Part shown: in pieces, positions 1 to 6,434 of the stretch | Layout of the letters: each line of letters begins with the position of its first letter | Numbering within the stretch: position 1 is the first letter of the stretch | Origin: Photobacterium lipolyticum | GTDB taxonomy: Bacteria; Pseudomonadota; Gammaproteobacteria; Enterobacterales; Vibrionaceae | Length of the DNA: 64,000 nucleotides | Assembly (NCBI RefSeq): GCF_003026475.1 | Contig: NZ_PYMC01000020.1 | Span: 1-64,000, forward strand | Direction of reading: 5' to 3' | Made by a program: the position numbers and the translations under genes | The notes under the pieces: generated by a model | The model's database searches: none | Told to the model about the DNA's origin: nothing | What the model saw: the letters and a program-made list of their open reading frames with translations, nothing else

Positions 1-119
1 TGTCTGGCGACCATAGCGCTGTGGCCCCACCTGATCCCATGCCGAACTCAGAAGTGAAACGCAGTAGCGCCGATGGTAGTGTGGGGTCTCCCCATGTGAG
101 AGTAGGTCATCGCCAGGCG
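1..119 (+). rRNA. rrf: 5S ribosomal RNA, copy 1
   Basis: This is a 5S rRNA gene at the left edge of the window. It carries the conserved CCGAACTCAGAAGTGAAAC loop and the GGTAGTGTGGGGTCTCCCC region. The 5' and 3' ends pair (CTGGCGA near position 4 with TCGCCAG near 110) to form helix I. The 16S and 23S genes of the operon presumably lie to the left. Exact ends are good to one or two bases. Confidence 0.95.
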
Positions 120-196
120 CCAAATTTAAGTTTGCGTTGCTATAAACGTAAACTGTATAAAGATTGATATTTCAGCCTTGCTGAAAAAAAAGAATT

Positions 197-316
197 TACT
201 TGGCGACCATAGCACTATGGACCCACCTGATCCCATGCCGAACTCAGAAGTGAAACATAGTAGCGCCGATGGTAGTGTGGGGTCTCCCCATGTGAGAGTA
301 GGTCATCGCCAGGTTC
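197..316 (+). rRNA. rrf: 5S ribosomal RNA, copy 2
   Basis: This is a second 5S rRNA gene about 77 bases after the first. It differs at a small number of positions, mostly in helices I and II. In helix II copy 1 has CTGTG facing CGCAG and copy 2 has CTATG facing CATAG, so pairing is kept by paired substitutions. One position (GCAC facing GCGC) becomes an A-C mismatch. The retained pairing argues that this is a working variant and not a relic. It is followed by tRNA-Asp in the same transcript. Confidence 0.95.
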
Positions 317-345
317 CAAATTGCTTTATGCTGAATAGACACTGC

Positions 346-422
346 GGAGTGGTAGTTCAGTTGGTTAGAATACCGGCCTGTCACGCCGGGGGTCGCGGGT
401 TCGAGTCCCGTCCACTCCGCCA
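346..422 (+). tRNA. tRNA-Asp (GTC)
   Basis: A 77-base cloverleaf with acceptor stem GGAGTGG/CCACTCC, anticodon GTC at 380-382, T-loop GGTTCGAGTCC and an encoded CCA end. It sits at the distal end of the rRNA operon and is followed by a strong terminator. It closely resembles enterobacterial tRNA-Asp. Confidence 0.97.
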
Positions 423-432
423 CTTATTAGAG

Positions 433-460
433 AAGCCCAGTCGAAAGACTGGGCTTTTTT
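433..460 (+). terminator. rRNA operon terminator
   Basis: A ten-base-pair stem AAGCCCAGTC/GACTGGGCTT closed by a GAAA tetraloop and followed by a T run. It lies just after tRNA-Asp, as expected for the intrinsic terminator of the rrn transcript. Confidence 0.93.
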
Positions 461-478
461 ACGTTTGAACAAAAGCTA

Positions 479-597
479 AAACCTCGTCATTCCCTCCAGC
501 GAGGCACGAGCGAGATAGGGAATCTATAGCCACGGTCGAACAACGCGCGATGGATCCCCGATAATCTCGTCCCTCGAGTTCGAGGATGACAAGGTTT
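479..597. repeat. MITE-like inverted repeat element
   Basis: A stretch of about 119 bases has imperfect terminal inverted repeats: AAACCTCGTCAT on the left and ATGACAAGGTTT on the right. Inside, CCTCCAGCGAGG-type and CTCGAGTTCGAG-type segments are partly self-complementary, and GGGAATCTAT is followed by GGATCCCCG. It has no coding capacity. The style matches the short 'GTCATTCCC' palindromic elements seen between genes in many gammaproteobacteria. That it is mobile is inference, since only one copy lies in this window. The rest of 461-760 holds nothing I recognise. Confidence 0.6.
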
Positions 598-760
598 AGT
601 GAAGCGCACTATGACCCCTTAGAGCCCCGCCTCTCGCGACTCTAATCACCTTCCTTTTATCCTTTGTTACAACTCAAAATTTCAACCGGGCATTCCGATC
701 TTGTCATCTGATAAGTAAGTGTGAGAGGCTTAGGGCAATTTCTGATAATAGGCAATAACC

Positions 761-1063
761 ATGAAGTTTTTCTACGAACGAATAGAAACGCCTGAAGATG
801 TGAAGATCGTACTGAAGCCCAACTCCCTCTATATCATGCTGTTGATGTTGGCTATCTGGCTAATCAATGATTTTGTACTGCAATCAGTCCCGCTAAGCCA
901 GATCATTATGCCGGTTTTTATCGTTTTTATGATTGTGAGGTTTTTCTCGGTTGTGAAAATACAGAAAGAAGTGCTTGTTGCGATGAAGCAAGGCAATGTT
1001 GAAACATCAGGCAGTAAGTTTTCAGCATCTAATCCGTTAACCTATAAGATCAGTAAAATCTAG
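761..1063 (+). CDS. small two-span membrane protein, unknown function
   Basis: A 100-residue protein that I do not recognise. It has two hydrophobic segments at about residues 27-45 and 49-67, so a small inner-membrane hairpin protein is likely. Both flanks are charged, and the C-terminal third (from about residue 68) is hydrophilic and Ser/Asn-rich. The start at ATG 761 has only a weak ribosome site. It is a single-gene unit: the rRNA operon terminator lies to the left and its own terminator follows at 1098. Confidence 0.6.
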   Translation: MKFFYERIETPEDVKIVLKPNSLYIMLLMLAIWLINDFVLQSVPLSQIIMPVFIVFMIVRFFSVVKIQKEVLVAMKQGNVETSGSKFSASNPLTYKISKI

Positions 1064-1097
1064 CTATTTATCCAGATTGCTTTTAATGCATAAAAAT

Positions 1098-1131
1098 AAG
1101 CAGCTTATGCCTTTGGTTAAGCTGCTTTTTT
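1098..1131 (+). terminator. terminator after the small membrane protein gene
   Basis: Inverted repeat AAGCAGCTTA / TTAAGCTGCTT followed by a T run, placed 35 bases after the stop codon. Confidence 0.85.
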
Positions 1132-1245
1132 AGTGAAAATCCATATTACGTCCCAGTGGGAAATAAGCCCTTAAGTGCTTGTTGCTAATAGTTTTACCTG
1201 TAACGTGCATAATGGAGAGTCGGGTATTGGTATAAAAGGGGATAT

Positions 1246-2442
1246 ATGGAAAGGTTTAACTGGAAACCTTTATTATTGGCTTGTTTGATCGTCAGTATTG
1301 GTCAGCTGAGTCTCGGCTTAGTCTTTCCGTCTTTACCATGGATCGCTCAGGATCTTCAGTTGAGTGCTGATCAGGTTCAATTATTAGTCTCGGGCTACTT
1401 ACTGGGGTTCGGGCCGTCACAGCTTATTTATGGCCCACTATCGGATGTATTTGGCCGCCGTCCCGTTTTGCTTTTCGGTTTGCTTATTGCACTTTTAGGG
1501 CTGGTACTGGCTGTTACCCATGCAGATACTTTTTCCTGGTTGCTAGCCGGACGCTTTGTGCAAGGGCTGGGAGCCGGGAGTGTCGCGGTACTTGCCAGGG
1601 CAACCATGCGTGATAGCTACCAAAATCAGAATCTGGTGAAAGCGATGACCTGGGTTGCTATTGTTGCTGCTTTTACCCCTATCGTCGCGCCAGTTATCGG
1701 CGGTATGGTAAACCACTACTGGGGGTGGCTCGCGGTATTTATATTATTGCTGGTCTATATCGCGGCGATTTGGCTGGTGCTGGTATTCACTTTTACCGAA
1801 ACCCTGAGTCACTCTTCTCGGCCTCAATCCGTTGGTAAGCTTGTTTTCTCTTATTTTACTCTGCTGCGTGAGCGTCACTTCCTGAGTTTTGCCGGAATTG
1901 GCTGGATCAATTTCTCCCTGGTTGTGATCTCTATTTCTCTGATGCCTTTCATTATGCAGGTTCAGATTGGGATGAGTTCCGATCAATACGCGTTTTGGGC
2001 GATGATCCCAGCCTTTGGCATGTTGACCGGCGGATTGCTCTGCCAGCGAATCAGGCCCGTTGTTGGTACCCAGAAAATCCTCCAGTTAGCGCCATTGATC
2101 CACTTACTTGCCGGATTGGTACTGATGATTGCGCCGGTTTCTGCGGGGTGGGTCAGTGCCGGACACTTTTTGCTGGCAATGGCAAATGGTATGGCATTCC
2201 CATGTGCACAGTCGATGCTATTAGTTCCCTATGGCAATCGTGCGGGAACCGTTTCAGCACTGTCTGGAGCCTGTCAGATGGTGTCAGCCTCGCTTATCAG
2301 CAGTATGTTGCTGAAATCGGGAATTAGTCAGCCCTGGCACTTAGGTGTGGTGTTATTGGTTGCAGCCTTTATCGGATTAATGCTGGTTGCGGTTGGTACG
2401 AAAAGTGAAAGCGGCAAACAAGCGGCCGCGGCTCTAAATTAA
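1246..2442 (+). CDS. emrD: EmrD/Bcr-type multidrug efflux MFS transporter
   Basis: A 398-residue major facilitator superfamily protein with twelve predicted membrane spans and almost no soluble tail, close in length to EmrD of E. coli (about 394). The loop between spans 2 and 3 carries the MFS motif A (GPLSDVFGRRPVLLFG, about residues 64-79). Span 4/5 has the motif-C-like ATMRDSY...PVIGG region typical of drug/H+ antiporters of the Bcr/CflA/EmrD group. It would export toxic compounds through the inner membrane using the proton gradient. The gene stands alone between two unrelated small genes. Substrate specificity cannot be read from the sequence, and assignment to EmrD instead of a sister drug transporter is moderately sure. 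Confidence 0.8.
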   Translation: MERFNWKPLLLACLIVSIGQLSLGLVFPSLPWIAQDLQLSADQVQLLVSGYLLGFGPSQLIYGPLSDVFGRRPVLLFGLLIALLGLVLAVTHADTFSWLLAGRFVQGLGAGSVAVLARATMRDSYQNQNLVKAMTWVAIVAAFTPIVAPVIGGMVNHYWGWLAVFILLLVYIAAIWLVLVFTFTETLSHSSRPQSVGKLVFSYFTLLRERHFLSFAGIGWINFSLVVISISLMPFIMQVQIGMSSDQYAFWAMIPAFGMLTGGLLCQRIRPVVGTQKILQLAPLIHLLAGLVLMIAPVSAGWVSAGHFLLAMANGMAFPCAQSMLLVPYGNRAGTVSALSGACQMVSASLISSMLLKSGISQPWHLGVVLLVAAFIGLMLVAVGTKSESGKQAAAALN

Positions 2443-2489
2443 CATCGCATTTTAATACTTTGAACCATACTTACTAAATAACTAATAAA

Positions 2490-2506
2490 TAATACCAATT
2501 GGTATA
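2490..2506. repeat. short palindrome of the ATACCAAT family
   Basis: A perfect palindromic core, TACCAATTGGTA, with AT-rich flanks. Related motifs occur at 27789, 27951 and 41991 in this window, with half-sites near 1225 and 38477. Confidence 0.6.
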
Positions 2507-2531
2507 AACGTTATTGGCAGGGGGAGTTAGT

Positions 2532-2867
2532 ATGCTGAGGTTAACGATGTTAGTTGTCCTGATCGTGCTGTCTGGTTGTGCGGCCCGGTATGAGGCTGAA
2601 TTATCTGCGAATAAAGAGTGGCTGCAATTAGGGTCTTACCACGGAGAGCAGGGTTACCGAGAGCTTAATAATAAGCGTTTGTCGGAGTTGGGGGCATTAA
2701 CAGAGACTGAGTACGAATCTTATCGGGCGGGATATTTGAAAGGCCGGTTTGATTACTGTACGGGTCGTCAGCAAGTCTCGACGGTGATAAATCCGGGCTA
2801 CATAAATGAATGTCTCGAGTCAAAGGAAGGCGAGAGTAGCTACAGTGCGACTGATCGCGGTTATTGA
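2532..2867 (+). CDS. small lipoprotein, DUF2799-like
   Basis: A 111-residue secreted protein with a lipoprotein signal: a hydrophobic stretch followed by LSGCA, so Cys at about residue 16 would be acylated. The mature part is short and polar, with a YRAGYLKGRFDYCTG segment. This resembles DUF2799 proteins, which carry a repeated GxxxG/Y...C pattern; function is unknown. The ATG at 2532 is preferred over upstream TTG 2514 because GGGGGAG sits seven bases before it and because it puts the signal peptide at the N-terminus. The gene is convergent with dapD. Confidence 0.7.
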   Translation: MLRLTMLVVLIVLSGCAARYEAELSANKEWLQLGSYHGEQGYRELNNKRLSELGALTETEYESYRAGYLKGRFDYCTGRQQVSTVINPGYINECLESKEGESSYSATDRGY

Positions 2868-2890
2868 TTGATGATGCTATTGAATAGCAT

Positions 2891-2916
2891 AAAAAAGGCT
2901 GCGATAGCAGCCTTCT
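2891..2916 (-). terminator. dapD terminator
   Basis: Read on the minus strand: AAGGCTGC loop GCAGCCTT followed by a T run, just after the dapD stop codon. The hairpin also lies beyond the convergent lipoprotein gene and could serve both. Confidence 0.85.
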
Positions 2917-2935
2917 AGTTATTGATAGTCTGAAC

Positions 2936-3967
2936 TTAGTTGTTGCTGTGTAGCTCGCTGTTCAGTTCAACCGCACTCTTGTTGGTCAGGCACTCGATTT
3001 GGCCGGTTACAGAATTGCGGCGGAATAGCAAATCTGACTTACCGGCAAGATCGCGTGCTTTCACCACTTCGACTTCCTGGCCGCTGGCATCCAGCATACG
3101 TACTTTAGAGCCAGCCGTGACATACAGGCCTGATTCAATGGTGCAACGGTCACCGAGTGGGAAACCAAGACCGGCATTGGCACCCAGCAGGCTGTTTTCA
3201 CCAATAGAAACAACCACCTTACCACCGCCGCTCAGGGTACCCATGATAGAGGCACCACCACCGATATCAGAACCTTCGCCAACCATAACACCGGCAGAAA
3301 TACGCCCTTCAACCATGCTTACGCCTGCGGTACCCGCATTAAAGTTAATGAAGCCTTCGTGCATCACGGTAGTACCTTCACCAACATGCGCGCCAAGGCG
3401 AACACGAGAAGTATCAGCAATACGAATACCTGCCGGTACGACGTAATCAACCATTTTCGGGAATTTATCGACACAGTCGATGGTTAGCACTTCACCGTTC
3501 AGGCGCGCTTGCATCTGGCGTTCTGCCAGCTCTGGAAGATCGATAGGGCCCTGGTTGGTCCATGCGATGTTATGAAGCAGGCCGAAGATACCGTCTAGTA
3601 CCACGCCGTGAGGTTTAACTAGGCGGTGAGAGATAAGCTGTAGCTTCAGGAAGCCTTCAGCGACAGATGCCGGTGCAGAGTCTGTCGCAAGAATAACCAG
3701 AACCAATGGTTGTGAAGAGAGAGCGGCTTTAGCTGCAAACTGCGCGCTTTTCTCGTCACCTGCAGATTCGAATGCAGTAGCAAGGCTTGCGCACTGAGCG
3801 GGTGTCACTTCAATAGCCTGGTTACCTTCTTTGTAACCCACAACGGCAGCGACTGCTTTAACCAGTTCTTCTGACGGGTTAAGCGCTGGCGTTGGGAAAA
3901 AGGCTTCAATGATTTTACCATCGCGGTTTTGAGTCGCAGTACCTAAGGCAAGTGAAAAGCTAGCCAT
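2936..3967 (-). CDS. dapD: 2,3,4,5-tetrahydropyridine-2,6-dicarboxylate N-succinyltransferase (DapD)
   Basis: DapD makes N-succinyl-2-amino-6-oxopimelate from tetrahydrodipicolinate and succinyl-CoA, in the succinylase branch of lysine and meso-diaminopimelate synthesis. The 343-residue protein is the long DapD form known from Vibrio and Pseudomonas and not the 274-residue E. coli form. A left-handed beta-helix is visible as hexapeptide-like repeats (GAHVGEGTTVM, GVMVGEGSDIGGGASIMG, SIGENSLLGANAGLG) between about residues 190 and 280. The ATG at 3967 fits the family length; an in-frame TTG at 3973 sits closer to the GGAG. In E. coli dapD lies beside glnD and map, but here it is about 38 kb from them. 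Confidence 0.95.
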   Translation of the reverse strand: MASFSLALGTATQNRDGKIIEAFFPTPALNPSEELVKAVAAVVGYKEGNQAIEVTPAQCASLATAFESAGDEKSAQFAAKAALSSQPLVLVILATDSAPASVAEGFLKLQLISHRLVKPHGVVLDGIFGLLHNIAWTNQGPIDLPELAERQMQARLNGEVLTIDCVDKFPKMVDYVVPAGIRIADTSRVRLGAHVGEGTTVMHEGFINFNAGTAGVSMVEGRISAGVMVGEGSDIGGGASIMGTLSGGGKVVVSIGENSLLGANAGLGFPLGDRCTIESGLYVTAGSKVRMLDASGQEVEVVKARDLAGKSDLLFRRNSVTGQIECLTNKSAVELNSELHSNN

Positions 3968-4184
3968 TATCAATCGTCTCCGTTCCTAAAAATTTCAAAG
4001 CTCAATCTGTAAATCTCACAGATTGTAAAATTAGCTCATCGCTAAGTATTAATATAAAACCATCATAAAGACAGTTGGCACGATATAGAAGGGCTGACGA
4101 AGCAATCAGTCAAAAATGACGAGATTATGACTAATTTCACACTTTGGCCGGAAGTGGTTCGCTGAAAACGTACTTTTCATGCAT

Positions 4185-4210
4185 AAAAAAACCTCCGGAT
4201 CGGAGGTTTA
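4185..4210 (-). terminator. yebG terminator
   Basis: On the minus strand, AAACCTCCGATCCGGAGGTTT is followed by a T run, 58 bases after the yebG stop. The remaining DNA between this and the dapD start (3968-4184) shows nothing else I can name beyond the presumed dapD promoter. Confidence 0.85.
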
Positions 4211-4267
4211 TTATGATGAAGTACTTATAAACGGCGCTATTCTTAACGACGTCATCATCAATGATGA

Positions 4268-4570
4268 TTAAGCAGCATCTTCCTGTAGTTCATCTTCAAT
4301 CACTTCAGGCTTTGCCACTTTTTTCTTAGGTGCCGCTTTCGCTTTTTTAGCCCCTAATGCAACCAGTACTTCTTCACGCTTCTGTGCTAAGAACAGTGAA
4401 AGTTCTTCTTGTTTAGCTTCATCTTCGAATAGTTCACTTTCGCTTAGTAAAGTAAACATATCGTCAGCCATATCCAGCATCTTGTCGTATGCGTCGGCTT
4501 CGGATTTAGAGGTGAAAGTCATCTTTTCTTCTCCGTTGCGCTCAACTACATATTTGACGATAACAGCCAT
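4268..4570 (-). CDS. yebG: YebG family SOS-response protein
   Basis: A 100-residue protein of the YebG family. The N-terminal KYVVERNGEEKMTFTSKSEADAYDKMLD block matches E. coli YebG closely; the C-terminus is a Lys/Ala-rich then acidic tail. YebG is DNA-damage induced in E. coli; its molecular function is not established. The start is set at the ATG giving MAVIVKYVV. A longer frame to 4618 would run through the LexA box and is rejected. A perfect LexA operator at 4595-4614 lies 25 bases upstream, so LexA repression is well supported. Confidence 0.93.
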   Translation of the reverse strand: MAVIVKYVVERNGEEKMTFTSKSEADAYDKMLDMADDMFTLLSESELFEDEAKQEELSLFLAQKREEVLVALGAKKAKAAPKKKVAKPEVIEDELQEDAA

Positions 4571-4594
4571 GGTCACCCTCTCCCGAAATTGATT

Positions 4595-4614
4595 TACTGG
4601 CTGTTTATACAGTA
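4595..4614. promoter_or_regulatory. LexA box (SOS operator)
   Basis: TACTGGCTGTTTATACAGTA: CTG, ten bases, CAG, with TA on both outer sides, matching the gammaproteobacterial LexA consensus. It lies between the divergent yebG and the glycosylase-like gene, 40 bases from the latter's start, so it may control both. Confidence 0.9.
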
Positions 4615-4653
4615 GCATAAAGGCTTCTGTCCAGTGATAAGCGTGTTAATGTG

Positions 4654-5340
4654 ATGGTGAGAGAAAAATTTACTCAGATTTATGCCCGAGCAGCAGAAAG
4701 AAAGGGAGGTGAGGCTGAGCTTGAGAGTTTACTCGCTACTCCTTTGAGTCCTCAGGAATTAAATACAATTTCTGATGCTCGCTGGCTGGCGGCATTTACT
4801 CAGAAAGTGTTTCAGTGTGGTATGAGCTGGCGTGTCGTTCGCAGTAAATGGCAAAATTTTGAAGAGGTGTTCTTTGGGTTTGATATCGAGAAGATGCTCT
4901 TGATCCCGAATGACATGTGGGAACGCAAAGCGACCGATCCTGCCATTATTCGTCATTTAGGTAAGGTCATGACCATTGCGGAAAATGCTCAGATGATCCA
5001 TGAAGCCGCTCTGGCACATGGTTCATTTTCCGCCATGGTTGCCGACTGGCCACAAGAGGATATTATCGGCTTGTGGCGTTACCTGAAACGTAATGGCAAA
5101 CGGCTGGGGGGAAACACCGGCCCCTATACGCTACGCGTTATGGGTAAAGATACCTTTATTCTGAGTCACGACGTAGAAGCCTATTTACGCAATACTGGGA
5201 TCATTGATGGTGGCCGCGATACGCAAAAATCGCTTTTGGCCTCTCAAGCGGCCTTCAATGACTGGCAGCAGGAAACGGGCCGTCCCCTGTGTCAGATCAG
5301 CCAGATCATTGCTTTCAGCTCTGGTGATAACCGCATGTAG
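4654..5340 (+). CDS. DNA-3-methyladenine glycosylase I-like protein
   Basis: A 228-residue protein resembling the Tag/HhH glycosylase family. The FQCGMSWRVV...NFEEVFFGFD segment (about residues 50-75) and IIRHLGKVMTIAENA (about 101-115) align with Tag, and a later HhH-like RLGGNTGPYTLRVMGKDTF is visible. The N-terminal Cys/His and C-terminal His/Cys zinc ligands of E. coli Tag are not visible, and the Tag Glu38 position appears to be Lys. This is therefore a divergent family member whose base specificity is uncertain. It could start at GTG 4651 or ATG 4654. It is divergent from yebG with a LexA box between, which fits a repair role. Confidence 0.7.
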   Translation: MVREKFTQIYARAAERKGGEAELESLLATPLSPQELNTISDARWLAAFTQKVFQCGMSWRVVRSKWQNFEEVFFGFDIEKMLLIPNDMWERKATDPAIIRHLGKVMTIAENAQMIHEAALAHGSFSAMVADWPQEDIIGLWRYLKRNGKRLGGNTGPYTLRVMGKDTFILSHDVEAYLRNTGIIDGGRDTQKSLLASQAAFNDWQQETGRPLCQISQIIAFSSGDNRM

Positions 5341-5347
5341 TTCTTCT

Positions 5348-6241
5348 CTATGCCGGATTTAACTGCCACTGCAGACAAAAATCGAGAAACAGGGTCAATA
5401 ACGGGCTTTGGTATTTTTCTTTGTGGTAGAGCAACCAGTACTGGCGGCGCATATCGATAGGTAAATCCAGCAAGACCAGGCGCTTGTCATTGACCGCGTG
5501 CGCAATGGCGAGCTTTGACAAGCAGGTGATCCCTAACCCGGCCGCCACACAGTTGATGATCGCTTCGGTGGTATTGAGTTCGAATGCCTGATGCCACTCT
5601 TCCAGCCGCGGTGAAATGCGATTAAGGAAAAACTCACGGGTGCCCGATCCCGGCTCGCGCAGAATCCATTGTGAGTTTTCCAGATCCGACAACCGTAAGT
5701 TGTCTATGTGCGTCAGTGGGTGATCCGGATGGCAAACCACGACCATTTCATCGTCTAACCAGGCCTTGGTGATCAGATCGGCTTGCTGTACTTTGCCTTC
5801 AACCAGACCGACATCAAGTTCAAATTCACTGAGCTTGTGGCAAATCTGAGCCGTATTGGAGATAAACAGCGACTGATCCGCATGTTGGGTGCTGGCGCGA
5901 AAATCACGGAGCAGGAAAGGGGTCACCTGATTACCGACCGTGTCACTGGATCCCACTTTTAATTTTCCGGTGACCGGCCCTGCCTGGTCAAATAAGTTTT
6001 CGATGGCGTGGCTGCGAGCCAACAGTTCATCGGCTAAAGGCAACAGGCGCTTACCTTGTTCATTGATGATCAGACGATTGTTATTGCGATCAAACAGCTT
6101 ATGATCCAGCTGCCTTTCCAGCTCAGCTAACGCCATGCTCACTGCCGGCTTTGATAAAAACAGTTTTTCGGCGGCAGCCGTGATCGTTCTTTCCTGGGCA
6201 ACGGTGACAAAGACCCTGAGTTGCTTCAGCGCAATATTCAT
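5348..6241 (-). CDS. LysR family transcriptional regulator, YeiE-like
   Basis: A 297-residue LysR-type regulator. The N-terminal winged helix-turn-helix is clear at about residues 3-62 (AAEKLFLSKPAVSMALAELE), followed by a linker helix and a two-lobed effector domain. The effector domain contains WILREPGSGTREFF, a segment shared with YeiE and CysB-like relatives. It is divergent from recC with about 190 bases between. The effector and targets are unknown. It ends 7 bases from the stop of the convergent glycosylase-like gene. Confidence 0.85.
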   Translation of the reverse strand: MNIALKQLRVFVTVAQERTITAAAEKLFLSKPAVSMALAELERQLDHKLFDRNNNRLIINEQGKRLLPLADELLARSHAIENLFDQAGPVTGKLKVGSSDTVGNQVTPFLLRDFRASTQHADQSLFISNTAQICHKLSEFELDVGLVEGKVQQADLITKAWLDDEMVVVCHPDHPLTHIDNLRLSDLENSQWILREPGSGTREFFLNRISPRLEEWHQAFELNTTEAIINCVAAGLGITCLSKLAIAHAVNDKRLVLLDLPIDMRRQYWLLYHKEKYQSPLLTLFLDFCLQWQLNPA

Positions 6242-6434
6242 TTTATCTCATTGGTTAATATGGGTAATAAAAACAGATTAAGCAAAACTGAAAGTGCGGT
6301 TAAATGTATTCAATTATTATAAATCTTTCAAATTTAATACACATTTTCCTTTCCGGGTTCAAAGATTCGTGTTTGCAGCTTATCGGCTCTTGGTAGACAA
6401 TCAGGGTAACTTTCTCTTTTTGTGAGATATCTGC

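Noticed and set aside
178..468. A 96-codon open frame across the second 5S gene and tRNA-Asp
   Set aside because: It overlaps two clear RNA genes and has no ribosome site; it is chance.
2940..3446. A 168-codon frame antisense to dapD
   Set aside because: The composition (Pro/Ser/Thr-rich) is that of a shadow frame of the GC-rich codons of dapD, and dapD is certain.
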